Made by a program: the position numbers and the translations under genes
Assembly: GCA_022661535.1 (NCBI GenBank)
Contig: JAKULF010000003.1
Location: 1,302,001-1,366,000 of the forward strand
Origin: Eutypa lata
Lineage: Eukaryota; Ascomycota; Sordariomycetes; Xylariales; Diatrypaceae
Reading direction: 5' to 3'
Length of the DNA: 64,000 nt
Notes under the pieces: model-generated
What the model saw: the letters and a program-made list of their open reading frames with translations, nothing else
Databases searched by the model: none
What the model was told of the DNA's origin: nothing
Shown: one piece after another, positions 1-10,650 of the stretch
How positions within the stretch are numbered: position 1 is the stretch's first letter
Layout of the letters: every line of letters starts with the position of its first letter

Positions 1-343
1 AAGCGACCGACCCCCCCCTCCACCCAAAATAAAACAGCAGATCTTCATTCGAATCTGCGCCGCCCTCGTTTTATGGCTAGATAAGTTTGGGAAAGGGAGA
101 AAGGAAGAAAGAAGCTGTTTCCCACACCAAAAACACACATTCGTTTTTCTCTCAACACTACGTAACGAACGACCACTTCTCGTCACCGTGATCAACAATC
201 ATTCATCGACATCGACATCAATGACTAGTTTATAATTGATACCAATCATTTTTCATTTACCGTCTGTATTCAACTTAGCACAGCCAGTCCCCCGTGGTTT
301 TCCCTGTCCACACGCGTCATTCGACACCCAACCGCCTGTAGAC

Positions 344-352
344 TATATAAAA
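344..352 (+). promoter_or_regulatory. TATA-box-like element
   Basis: TATATAAAA lies 63 bp upstream of the ATG at 415, followed by an A/G-rich tract. Position and sequence fit a core promoter element for the gene at 415. The remaining bases 1-343 contain only short C/T- and A-rich tracts and no gene that I can see. Confidence 0.45.
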
Positions 353-414
353 CGAAAAAGAAGGAAGGAAGAAAGAAAGAAGAAGAAGAGAAAAAAGACG
401 GACATTAAGCAACC

Positions 415-1407
415 ATGTCTAGCAACATGGCCTACAACGACTCCCGACCGTCCATCGACAGTGTCTACAAGCTACTCTCGGGGCTCGACGACAACCAAGC
501 AGAGGACCTCCTCCGGGACCTAAACCACACGGCCCCGAGCAACGTGGCCGTAGCCGAAGCCCTGGACTTCTTCGAAGGCCCCATCACCGACAACAACAAC
601 AATAACAACGACAAGGCCGGCAGCAACAACGATGCCTCGTCCCCGACGTCCCCTACGACGCGTCCGGCACGCCGCCGCACCACCTTCCTGAAATCCGTAT
701 CGACCTTCGACCTGCGGTCCTCGCGAGCGAGCACCAAGAACAACAACATATCGTCGGAACCAGAACCGCCTCTCCCCACCACCACCACCACCGGCAGCCC
801 CAGGGCTAGAAGCGCTAGCGCCGTGCACCACGAGGACGAGGAGGCCCAGCGGCGCCAGAAGGACCAGCGGTTCAAGACGCCGCGGGCGTACAAGCGGATC
901 AGCCGGCCGTGGGCGACGCTGGCGCCGCCCTCGTCGGGCGGCCCGGACGTCCGCGATCTGCTCATGGCGTACCTGTCGCCGGGCTCCCCTCCCTCTTCTG
1001 CTTCGTCGTTCTCGCCCGCGTCCTCGCCCTCCTCGTCCTCGTGCTCCTCGTTCTCCACCGCCGATTCGCCCGCGACGCCCCGCAGCACCGCTACGTCTTC
1101 CTCGCTGTTCTACCCGGGGGCCGTCGTGATCGCCCCGATGGGGTTCGACGGGTTCGGCAACGATGACGACGACGCGCCGACGAGCTTGGCCGACCTCCTC
1201 GAGCCCTCCCCTTCGAGGTCCAAGCCGAGGTTTGCTGGCTTTCCTTCGTCCTCCTCTTCTTCTTCGACGACGACGATCACCACCTCGGCAGGGGGCCTGG
1301 GTCGACCTGCGGTGCTGGCGCCGCAGCAGCAGCAGCAGTGTGTTGTTGGTGGTGGCGGCAGCGATAACATAAGTGGTATCTTCGAGGTTTTGTCGGGAGG
1401 ATCTTGA
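415..1407 (+). CDS. Ser/Asn-rich low-complexity protein, function unknown
   Basis: A single open frame of 330 residues. The N-terminal 55 residues are ordinary and look alpha-helical (SIDSVYKLLSGLDDNQAEDL, then an ALDFFEGP segment). The rest is low-complexity: an Asn run near residues 61-66, Thr/Pro runs, a basic segment near residues 145-165 (RRQKDQRFKTPRAYKRISRPW), long Ser runs, a short poly-Gln tract and a Gly-rich end. I recognise no domain, signal peptide or membrane segment. The helical head and the conserved-looking basic stretch suggest a real fungal protein rather than a chance frame, helped by a TATA box 63 bp upstream. The antisense frames of similar length are shadows caused by the GC-rich Ser/Ala/Arg codons. 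Function unknown; a regulatory or disordered scaffold role would be a guess. Confidence 0.7.
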   Translation: MSSNMAYNDSRPSIDSVYKLLSGLDDNQAEDLLRDLNHTAPSNVAVAEALDFFEGPITDNNNNNNDKAGSNNDASSPTSPTTRPARRRTTFLKSVSTFDLRSSRASTKNNNISSEPEPPLPTTTTTGSPRARSASAVHHEDEEAQRRQKDQRFKTPRAYKRISRPWATLAPPSSGGPDVRDLLMAYLSPGSPPSSASSFSPASSPSSSSCSSFSTADSPATPRSTATSSSLFYPGAVVIAPMGFDGFGNDDDDAPTSLADLLEPSPSRSKPRFAGFPSSSSSSSTTTITTSAGGLGRPAVLAPQQQQQCVVGGGGSDNISGIFEVLSGGS

Positions 1408-3287
1408 AAAGGAGAAAGAGAATAAGCGGGCAGCAACAACAACTACTGCTACTACCAATAATTTTCGCCAACAATGCTCAGTTAAAACGGCAGTATTTTC
1501 CAACTCAATTCACTCGAAAGCTACGTCACGCTAGAACGGCTATCTCAGAAGAAAGAAAGAAAGAAAGGAGAGATGAAAAAGAGGGGGCTATTTTTGCTAA
1601 ATATGTACAACAAATGCGGAAAAGAATGAGAAGGCAGAAGAGCAAAAAAAAACAACGCTGTACAGAAGATTAAGGAAGAAATAATTGGAACATGAGTGGA
1701 AGGGAAGAAAGAAAGCAAGGAAGGAAAGAAAGGAAAGGACGGCCCCAAGCGTGTTATCTTTTTATTTCTGGTCTTGTTTGTCTGTTGGTCTGTCTGTCTA
1801 TCTGTCCGTCTGTCTCAGTCTGTCTGTTGGGCTATATGCTTAGGTGTAATATTTTTTTGCCTCGGTTGGTCTTGATTTTTTGATTTTTTGTTGATTTTTT
1901 TGAAGGGGAAAAGGTAAAGCTACTGCTGTCTACGTGTTCTTTGTTTTTTCTTGCGATCGCTTCTTTACCTATCTATCCATCTCTCTGTACTAAGTTAGGG
2001 AGGAAGGTCTGTTTTTCTCTTCGGCATATACGGCGGCATGTGCCGTGTTCAGTTCAGTTCAGTTCAGTTCAGTTCGCATCACGATGATACCAGGCGTTTG
2101 CGGAGTTTTCGGTAAGGATATATAAATAATATCACTCTCGTTTTCTTTTTTTGCGTATGTCTTTTTCCCCCCTTCTTTTATTATCTTATCTTGTCTTGTC
2201 TCTCTCTGTCCTGTTGTTATTAAGTATTATTGTTCACCTAGTCAAGACTGTATTGTATGTATGTATGCTGTTGTATCATTACACACATATATATGTGTGT
2301 GTGTGTGTGTACCTCTATACAAAGATGCCACTGGAATTCATTCATAGATACGATGTTGGTTTGGTAGTAAAGGCAGGCGGGTAAAAAGCGTCTATGGTTG
2401 CAAAACCACCAATAAACAAATACATTTTTCTAAATTACATGTTTAGCCGTGACTGTTTGAAAAGTGCTCTGCTTTATGGCTAGTAGTAAGTAAGAGATGT
2501 GTCTAACATGATGATTCGTCTACCCACTTTCAGCATACCATATCTATGATCATAGAAGGCAGTTAGTATAGAGTAGCTTATTTCATCGGTCTCATCAAGT
2601 TGAAGTAGCAAGGTTTGGTTGGGAGCATCAACCTTGTTCATTTATAGCCTACCACGAGTTAAGGCGTGGGTGAAATTCACAGCCACGTCAATGTCATTCT
2701 TCATCCATCAAATCATGAACTCCTTTTAACACTCAACCAACCGCCTCGACTCGATTGCATGGGCACAGCTAGCTAGCTAACTAACTAGTCCACGCCTCCT
2801 GGTCTATCTCAATAGTAGAAAACCCCCTGAATTTCATGGAACTCAGTTAGTTCCGCCTCAAGAAAGAAAGCATACATCGCTTCCTGCTAAAACTAAAACA
2901 AACTCCCCAACACCTCGCGGCCTCATCAACCGTATACAACATCACAGAAACCACCGCCTTTCCTTTCCAGCTGCTTAGGCAAAAAAAGCCATGCCTTGAA
3001 TTGATAGGAAAAGGTAATGAATGCTCAAACACAAAAAACAGAATGCCACCCATATTCATCAAGGAGTGGTTTTCCTATGTCCTTTTTTAAAGTATTTACC
3101 TGAAGGGGAACGCGTAAAAGGGAGATACGATTTTGCGCTAGCAACTCTTGCCATATGATACGATGTGGTACCAAGTACGTGCGATCCATTAGAGTGTATT
3201 CTTAACCTCCTTGCTACATTAGGAAAAGGGGCTGGATTGAGAGCTGGGATACATATCCCTTAAGATTGGTAAGATGTAATGTGTGGA
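1408..3287. other. Intergenic spacer between convergent genes
   Basis: About 1.9 kb between the 3' ends of the Ser/Asn-rich gene (+) and the RING-H2 gene (-). It holds purine-rich tracts (1555-1740), CTGTCTGT-type pyrimidine tracts (1760-1830), a TTCAG pentamer repeat, a GT dinucleotide repeat (2295-2310) and AT-rich sequence. The short frames here have no recognisable product. Probably 3' UTRs plus neutral spacer. Confidence 0.6.
2046..2074. repeat. Pentanucleotide microsatellite (GTTCA)n
   Basis: Five and a half perfect copies of GTTCA in tandem, within the spacer downstream of the first gene. No function apparent. Confidence 0.9.
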
Positions 3288-4867
3288 TCATTGACGTCGA
3301 TCACCCCCGAACCTATCTCTCAGCCAGTGTAAAGGGTTGGCGCTGCTATTTGAGCTTCTCTCCCGGTTCCGGTCACTATTCGCTGATCGGCGGCTAGAAG
3401 GCGAGGGGCTCCGGACTCTCGGGGATTGCGTCGAACCAGTCTCCCTAGGTGGTGAGTTCGAGTCTCGGCGAGGCATCTGTTGGCGGCTGTACGGGTTGGC
3501 TAGATCACGGATTGAGTCTAGGCGAGCTTCCCCGCGGCTTCGTAGATTCGATCTCCGCCTCTCTGCGACCCCTGGCCTTGAAAAGGGTGATGATCCTGAA
3601 GGACCAGGCTCTGAGGCGGAAGCCGCTCCGCCAGGTTGACCAGCAGCTGCACCGACAATGGGGGCACGGCAGATAGGGCAGGTATTGTGTTGCCGTAACC
3701 ATAAGACGACGCAATCATTATGAAACCAGTGCTTACACGGTAGCACAGTAACCTCGTCTCCCACACCCATATCATCGATGCAAATAGTGCATTCGCCTTT
3801 CAGTTCGGGACCGAGCATCTCGGCATCCAACTTCTTCTTAGGCAGATGCTTGATTGCGTCTTCAGAGGCGGGCGGTGGTGCATTTGACTGCGGGTTTGCC
3901 TCCATCAGATTCGTGATGATGCGGTCTAATGCCTCTTGAGAATAGACGGCATCTCCTTGTACAGCATGGGGATTGAGAAAACTTGAAAATATTTGGTTTA
4001 AGGCCATCGCAATATCCTGTTGACGCATGTCACGATCGGCGTCACGGTTATTGGCGTCATCCGCTCTGCCTGGACTTCTAGGTGCCATAGGCGGGGGACC
4101 TATTCCACCAAATATGTTGCCGAACACTCTGCATAGATCATTAGTAAACCACTGTATTTATATTGGTGAATAAAGAAATCGTACCTCGTAAAGTCTTCAT
4201 CACCCGGAGGCCCAGGACTCATCCCACCGTGTCGAATTCTGCCTCCCCCAGGACTAGTAGTAATGGTAAAACTACTAACACCACCGCGGAACCCTGGACC
4301 TGAAATTCTTTGGTATGTGATACGCGGGGCGCCATTTTCAGGAAACAACGTGTCAGGGCCAGACCGACCAACAGCTGGCGGGCCTGCGCCTATATCCCCT
4401 AGCATCTCGGTAAATCTACGAATGATAGCCTCGCCGTCGTCAGGGGCCGCTCGCGTTGCGTTTTGGGCGTTTTGGCGCTCTGGGGACCGGAATATGGTAC
4501 GTCGGCCAAAAAAGCCCGGAGGGCCACGGGCGAAATGCTCTTCAATATCAGCCTCGTCCGGGTCCGAATCTGTGTCGGTATAAGGGCGGCGGTGAGGATG
4601 GTGATGATCGAGGTCGGGTAAAGAATCTCGAGTTCCTGGTCGGGGATCGGTTTCAGGATCGACCTTAAGCCTTGTTAGCACGTACTTGAAGAAGCATAGG
4701 GATGGATATATGCATACGATTTCAGTTGCGCCACCATGGCAGTTGGGGCAGTCTAGAGAGTCTCCATGTTCTGCTTTGTACCACTCGTGCTGGCACTGGT
4801 GGCAATAGACGACCTCCCGACCAGAGGTGGCGTCGAGGTGACGAGATTGCGATAGGTTGGACGCCAT
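3288..4867 (-). CDS. RING-H2 E3 ubiquitin ligase, RNF115/RNF126-like, with N-terminal zinc ribbon
   Basis: Three exons: 4867-4718, 4663-4185 and 4128-3288, giving 489 residues. The introns are 54 and 56 nt with good GT...AG ends, and the 54-nt one is in frame, so it could be misread as coding. The N-terminus has a CxxC...CxxC zinc ribbon (Cys22, 25, 40, 43), the ubiquitin-binding zinc finger seen in the RNF115/RNF126 (BCA2) family. The middle is disordered. A RING-H2 finger lies at residues 323-363, with ligands Cys323, Cys326, Cys341, His343, His346, Cys349, Cys360 and Cys363. The tail is Ser/Arg-rich. Family members transfer ubiquitin from an E2 to misfolded or membrane-protein substrates; the substrate here is unknown. 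The start at 4867 is the first ATG before the zinc ribbon. Its 3' end faces the upstream plus-strand gene. Confidence 0.92.
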
Positions 4868-5850
4868 TTGGCCCTGCCTTTGGGTATTTTGATAAGCGGC
4901 AAGGGCCGTAAGTCCAAGGCCTACAGCTAGACCTGTTGCTCCTCGAAGTACTGCTCGGAAAGCCAGTCTGACGACTTTCTATGAAAACGATATAATCAAT
5001 AGTTCGGTCAGATGATAGGGCTCTGCGAAGTAGAGCGGCGGAAGCGTAGACTACCTAGGTAGGCAAAGTATCCTGTGAGACTTGCGCGGGGTAAGGCAGA
5101 ATTATAACTACCAGTGAAATGAAAGAATGAAAGAAGGCGCAGTCGGGAGTTGGTGTTAACCTCTCAGATTAGGTGTTGGGCGGATGACTCGGAAGGCTGT
5201 ATCAAAGGAATGGTGAATATGGAGAGTCATATACAGAGGACACAGAATATACTAGATGTCGTTTCAGGGTCGGACAGATTCCCTACAAGGCTGACTCGTT
5301 GAAATAGGTAGGCAGGCTCCCTTTGATAGAATGAGGGCCTTGCTGCTGCAAGGTGCAGGAGAATCTTATGTGACTGGACGACTCTTCGCAGTAAGATGGG
5401 GCAGGCTAGGCTGACCGATCGCGATGAGGAATTCTGCTGGGCCGTAGGCGTCAGCAGATGGCGATAGAAGAAATTATAAGTAAATAGATATTTTAAGTGC
5501 GAAGTGAAGTAGGGAAATCAATTATCGTGATTATATACAAATGAATTCATACTTTGTGGAATGAATATCTAGGTATACAAAGCACGGGTCTGTCTGTTTG
5601 TTATAGGTAGGCACGTCGAAATACCTAGGTATGTAGGTTGTTTGTAGGAAGCGGATAGTGGTTACTTGAAGTTTCAATGTTGGTTGTGCATTTAATGTTT
5701 GTATGAATTAAAGTTTTATATGATGATAGTGATAGATGCAAGGTCTTACATTGTCTCTTTATCATGGCTAAAACGGAATGGGTTTGAGTTACTTACCAGA
5801 GGGTGCAAGATACCTCTATTCAGAAATGCTGGTGGCAATTCAAAATTCAA

Positions 5851-5871
5851 GCGTCAAGCGTCAAGCGTCAA
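5851..5871. repeat. Heptamer tandem repeat (GCGTCAA)x3
   Basis: Three perfect GCGTCAA units, followed directly by two imperfect AGCATTC units. Non-coding. Confidence 0.85.
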
Positions 5872-6491
5872 GCATTCCAGCATTCAGTAGACAATTAGTT
5901 ATGCGCATACTTGTTTTAGTCCAAGGCGCAATGGCTGAAAAGGTAATATGGAAACCTCAAAAACTGGCGAATGTCATCCAGTCTACATGATAATGGAATG
6001 TAAGGGGGTGATGGTGGGATAGATGCAATTGTGATATGAGGAATTGTTAAATCTATCGCTATGATGTCGTGGCAGCGTGGTCTAATGGTGGAAACTGACA
6101 TGATATCCGTATCCGCTGCAGGGATCCCACCTTTTTTGTTACCCAGTAACTTACAATGATCCAGGGTTTTTAAGGTAGTACATACAAGTACTGGGGTAGC
6201 TACATACATGTACATACTACATTAAGTGAGTAATTATATATATACATCAGTTGCAGCATAGGTCTAGATCCAATCTATGCATGATGTCTACTATTCTTTC
6301 TATAGACTATATCTATCTATATTTACCATTTCAAAGTTCTAGGTATGTCTTTCACTTTATGTGTTTCATCGAGATGTCGCAAGACTACATGGAGGTTGAT
6401 ATCTTTGTTAAGTACCTCCTAGCTCATATATACAATGCAATACATACAGGTAGTAAAGTTATAGTTAAGCGTCATCGGTTTTATCAGCTCT

Positions 6492-7348
6492 ATCAATAGC
6501 GCGCCAGGGGGTATTTTTAATATGGTTATCAGTACCGTTTTAAGGATCGATAGTCATTGCGACGACAGTACATAACCGTCCCTAAGGAAAATGGTCTTCA
6601 GTGCTATATATAAGGTAAATTTACCTACATTTTGATGATTACCAGTTATCCAAAGGTATATACGTCTAGATAACTATATGTAAATCTAATGGTACCCTTT
6701 AAGTTATAATTATTACAAATCTAGATGATGGTCTAGGACCTAGGGCCGTCTTCCACCCATTTTAGGCCGATTTTGCTGGTGGTGACTAAGGGCTCCTTCC
6801 ATTTCACGATGCACCTGCCGAGCGCATATATATCTAGATAAATGCAGTTGCAATTGTCCCTAATTGTGACACCCGTAGCTCAGCTGTATAATCTGTAGAC
6901 CTGTAGACCTAGCCAGTAATCCGTAGACCTAGCGTTCGATTCCTTGACGTAAAAAAAAGTGAAGCTATAAAATTGTAGGTATGTAGATAGTTAGTAATTG
7001 AAATACGGTGATATGTGGTGGTGTAGGTGTAGGTGTAGGTGGTAGGTGCTTCTATATAATATGGGAGCACCACCACCTTTTTACAAAATACGGTACAAAA
7101 TCACCTCCAAGATCATCTTCAGAAATTATGTCCATCTCGGTCAAATGGCCCTTGCCGGCTGTATTATAACTATCTATTCTTAAGGATTATCAAAATTAAT
7201 GGGCATCTGACCGGCTTAAGCATTACTGTCACCTTAATGCTTAAAGGTCCTAATTTCCTTAGTAGACTGCTTTATATTCGTGACCGTCTCGGAGCTTCAA
7301 AACGGTGCTGATAATCGTTTTATAAATACCCCCTGGCGCGCTATTGAT
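6492..7348. mobile_element. Non-autonomous TIR element (MITE-like)
   Basis: The first 50 bp (6492-6541) and the reverse complement of the last 50 bp (7299-7348) match at 45 of 50 positions by my alignment, including 25 consecutive identical bases at the outer end, which begin ATCAATAGCGCGCC. The 857-bp unit has no transposase-sized frame, so it fits a miniature or internally deleted DNA transposon. I could not find an unambiguous target-site duplication at the edges. Similarity continues weakly inside the repeats. A second, smaller inverted repeat (TTAAGCATTA / TAATGCTTAA) lies near 7215-7243. Superfamily not determined. Confidence 0.75.
6868..6952 (+). other. Degenerate tRNA-like sequence inside the TIR element
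   Basis: GTAGCTCAGCTGTATAA resembles a pol III A box, and GCGTTCGATTCCTT about 50 nt later resembles a B box. The spacing fits a tRNA, but the acceptor, D and T stems do not pair convincingly, the middle consists of repeated GTAGACCT units, and no T-run terminator follows. At best a decayed tRNA fragment; chance resemblance is possible. Confidence 0.3.
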
Positions 7349-7957
7349 CTTTCGGCCGGTTTCGTCACGTTTCCAGAATACCTACCTACATACCTACCTA
7401 CCTAGAAACGTGGGGTAAAATCGATTTGATAGTCCTGACAGCTTAAATAGCATAGCACAGCCACACAAGAATGTATCTTAACACTCAGGCCTCCGGGCTT
7501 TTGAAAGTAGAGTTAATAGTCACTCTTATAGTATGTAGGTTGGCCAGTTTGTCGGAAACTCAAGCCAAGTGCCAGCCAGTCAGCCAGTAGGGACGCATAT
7601 CCAGTGGGGTCGAAACACTATTCATTCATTGTCCTGATTTGGGCTACTGTCTAGGACGCACCATTTAACTTGCACGATTACCCAGGTCTCAAGTAACCAG
7701 TAGTAGAAATCCATATAATGCTAGGACACCAACCTTTCAGCTAGTCGAGCGGAGAGCCCAGGTGTGTCTTTAATGTATACAGCATGCCTGCTTGACAGTG
7801 CGAGGACATGTTTTACCCCGAGCTTACCATCCGAACTAAACGCTCGTTGGCGATCTGCAGGAAGTCCCATATCCTGATACAACCCCCTCCTCCCATAGAC
7901 ATCAACCATTCGCCTCGTACTTAGGCCCTCTATCGCATCTCCGGGAACACTTCGTAT

Positions 7958-8644
7958 CTACCGCCTCTTGCCGCGGAACAGCATGCCTCCGATAACACCG
8001 GCTGCGATGGCGACACCGCTAATGATTGCGACACCGACAAGTCCCTCCTTTGCTACCTTGTCGTCTATCAGTCGCCGCAGATCTGCCGCCTGTAGGTTCG
8101 CCGGCTCCTTATCCGCCAGAAGGTCGTTGTATCGTCTCGCTTCGCCGTAGTTACCGAGCTTGTAGTTTCCTAGCGCTAGGTAATAGAGACATTCGCGGCG
8201 ACGTTCGGGCGCTACGCGGAAGATATCTGATAGCATGCGAACACCGTCCTGTTGGTCGTTTCGGGAGTTTGATTTTACTAGGCCCTTTACAGACGCAACG
8301 TTAGCAAGTGGGATGGATGGATGGATGGATTTAATAAATGAAGATTTGCGCGGACCGCATCGGAAGACATACCCATGCGTAGTTGAACTTCGTCTGTATT
8401 CCGACCATCTCACCCTCCTTCTCATACTGCGCTCGCAGAACTTGAAGTTCTTGGGGGTTTAGCGGGCTAGTTGAGGTGGAGTTAGTAACGTTGATGGATT
8501 TCATAGGGGAGGCTCCTTACGTTTCCGCATCGACGGCATCTAGCAATACCCCAAGTTAACATCAGTCTCACATATTCACTTCACCGAGACCTCGGTGAGA
8601 ACAGGCTCCTTTTAAGAGAAGTACTTACGAGGTAGGGCTGTCAT
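7958..8644 (-). CDS. FIS1: Mitochondrial fission protein Fis1
   Basis: Four exons: 8644-8629, 8539-8521, 8466-8373 and 8284-7958, giving 151 residues, the usual fungal Fis1 length. Fis1 is a tail-anchored outer-membrane protein of mitochondria and peroxisomes that recruits the division dynamin Dnm1 through adaptors. The two TPR-like repeats carry family hallmarks ([45 protein letters not shown]). A single hydrophobic segment near residues 125-146 ends in basic residues (RGKRR), as expected for a tail anchor. The first two coding exons are only 16 and 19 nt, so the N-terminus was rebuilt from splice sites. The model is supported by whole-codon length and by the matching VDAET start of relatives. 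It is transcribed divergently from SPC24. Confidence 0.93.
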
Positions 8645-9293
8645 TGTGATAATAGTGGGTAGTATTCGGGTATTGAATATGAGATTTGTGGTGTGGGGTA
8701 TATATAAGTTGGGGCGAGGCAAGAGGAGATGATTGATGTGATATATAAGCGCCAAACCACGGTAGTATTCTGGGCTAGAATGTGATATTGAATAGATCCG
8801 AGGTGTGATTTTCGAGGGATACTGAGAATTTACTGATCAGGCAGAGATAGATAGATAGTTATATCGAGGTGTGGCGGAAGCTGTTAGGATTGGAGCTCGA
8901 CCTTAGGAATAAACTAGAAGTGCAGGTGGCACCATTGATGACGGGTCCAAGGTTTCGACCTGCGGGTATTTTATTGTGGCTCGTGTCCAGTCCCGCCAGA
9001 TGACGCAGCTATCGCCTCAGTTTCCGATAAGAGGTATGCAACTAGAGAGGGCCCACTCAGAACCTGATTGTCGTCCTGGTGACTTTGTTTTCTGTCCATT
9101 TTCCTAATCAAGTTAGCGTTATAATTTATTCAGTTAGTAGTTATTCCTGTCAGTAATTAGGTCAGCATCGCGTTCCAACTCAGAAAAGCCCAGTAAGTAA
9201 GACCTGTCACATCATTAATAACAAGAATCAGACTTGATTTCCAACAACCATACATATTGCTATAAAAACAACAGCACTAGGAACACCGTCACA
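8645..9293. promoter_or_regulatory. Divergent promoter region FIS1 / SPC24
   Basis: The 649 bp between two divergent ATGs must contain both promoters. It has TATATAA-like sequences near 8699-8706 and 8741-8748 and otherwise no recognisable element. I see no gene in it. Confidence 0.6.
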
Positions 9294-10211
9294 ATGCTTC
9301 TCGACGAAGATCCCGCAACGGTACGTAATCATTAAATCTACCGAGTCTTCACATGATACTAACCAAGGTAACCAAACAGCTCATCCACCATACGATCAAC
9401 AACTTCAATATCGCACCCGATAAGATAGCCATCTCGCGCGTTCAAGATTCCCTCTCTACCCTCAAACAAGCCCGAGAGCTAAGGATACGAGATGCCGAGT
9501 CATCACTAAAGAGTACGTCGTCACTCAAACACATGCGCTCCTTTTCCGATCACCCAACCCTTGCCCCCTTTCCTTTCGGAATAGAGCAAATAGCAGGATT
9601 CCATAAAAGAACCACCATCCCCCCTATTCATTCATTGAATAGAAACATTGTTTTTCTTCTTCATTTTCTTTTACGTCATGGACCGGAAACCAGCAGCGCA
9701 TTACTGACAACAAGACCTTCCTTTTCTTCCTTTCTCTGCAGAACTCTCGCGCACGCTCAACACGCTCCACAACCAGCACGAGGAGCTCGTGTCGACGCAC
9801 TCGTCGTCGGCGCACGCGAGCGAGATCTCGCGGCTCGACACGCAGAAGTTCCGGACCGCGAAGGCGGCGTCGGACCTGGAGATGGAGGCGGAGCGGCTGT
9901 CGTCGCAGCAGGCGGACCTGGCGGCGCGGCTCCAGGAGCTCGAGATGCAGGGGGTCGAGGGCGAGGACGCCGCGCGCCGCCGCGACCCCGTCGACGACGA
10001 GGTCCTGCTGCGCCTCAAGGTCTACCGCAGCCTGGGCATCGAGCTCGAGCGGGACGAGAAGGACGGCAGCGGCAGCGGGGGCGGCGGCGGCAGCGGCGAG
10101 TTCGCCAAGGCCGTCGTGCGGAACGATCGCCGCGGCGACGTCCACGTCGTCAACCTGGATAGGAAGTTCTCGCGCTTCTTTTATGCGAATTACTTCTGGC
10201 AGACGCTGTAG
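9294..10211 (+). CDS. SPC24: Kinetochore protein Spc24 (NDC80 complex)
   Basis: Three exons: 9294-9320, 9380-9512 and 9742-10211, giving 209 residues, typical for fungal Spc24. Spc24 pairs with Spc25 to form the centromere-proximal end of the NDC80 complex, which couples kinetochores to spindle microtubules. The sequence has the usual architecture: a short N-terminus ([22 protein letters not shown]), a heptad-like coiled coil over roughly residues 35-130, a Gly/Ser linker, then the globular C-terminal domain ending with [19 protein letters not shown], a family signature. The 229-nt second intron is the longer of the two. Codon use in exon 3 is strongly GC-rich compared with exons 1-2, which produces long shadow frames. 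The 3' end faces the membrane-protein gene. Confidence 0.92.
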
Positions 10212-10650
10212 CTGACTGGGACGGAGAGGGGTTTGATGAAGCGCAGGGGCGTGCCGGTTTAGCATGTTGGATGTCTGTTATGAACGAAGTTAACGAGCGG
10301 CGTTGGAGACGTTCCTGGGAGTATGTCACGGTGGCCACGATATAAATATTGTGTCGCAAAGGCACTTTAATGTCATGTCTCATCTGATTGAGAGAAACAT
10401 TTGCATTGCTCTCGGTCCTAATAGAAAACTGATTTCCTGAATGATGACTCCGAACCACCATATAATAGAGGAATTGTTACAATTAACGCCAAACCGCTAA
10501 CACTTTTACTCCAAGCCTTAAGACAAATCATACATAATTCATACACCGCAGGCTCAGTCGTGCGTTTTAGGGAGAGCCGGATACAACCGTTGCTTTTAAA
10601 CTCCTCTCCCAGGCCTCTTAAGCACTAAGTTTCTTCGCGTGTTTCCTGTC
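10212..10650. other. Spacer between convergent genes
   Basis: The 439 bp between the stop codons of SPC24 (+) and the membrane protein (-). I see no gene; probably the two 3' UTRs. Confidence 0.6.

Larger units (their letters stand above)
4868..7957. other. Gene-free intergenic region with repeats and a TIR element
   Basis: About 3.1 kb upstream of the RING gene and downstream of FIS1. It has no frame with a recognisable product. It is AT-rich and contains two exact TACCTAGGTA palindromes (5052-5061, 5622-5631), a heptamer repeat (5851-5871), the inverted-repeat element at 6492-7348, and a run of CCTA/CATA simple sequence near 7380-7402. The short minus-strand frame at 7721-7909 directly follows the FIS1 stop and resembles nothing I know. 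Confidence 0.6.

Noticed and set aside
520..1503. Long minus-strand frame opposite the first gene
   Set aside because: Arg/Gly/Val-rich translation is the complement of GC-rich Ser/Thr/Pro codons; no recognisable domain, and the plus-strand frame has the TATA box and normal start.
3430..3475. GGTGAGTTCGAGTCTC, resembling a tRNA B box
   Set aside because: Lies inside the RING-H2 coding exon and has no partner A box.
6060..6135. GTGGTCTAATGGT, resembling a tRNA A box
   Set aside because: No B box at the right distance and no cloverleaf; chance match.
7380..7402. CCTACCTA/CATACCTA runs as possible telomere or CRISPR-like repeats
   Set aside because: Not the fungal telomere unit (TTAGGG), too short, and found throughout the spacers; simple sequence.
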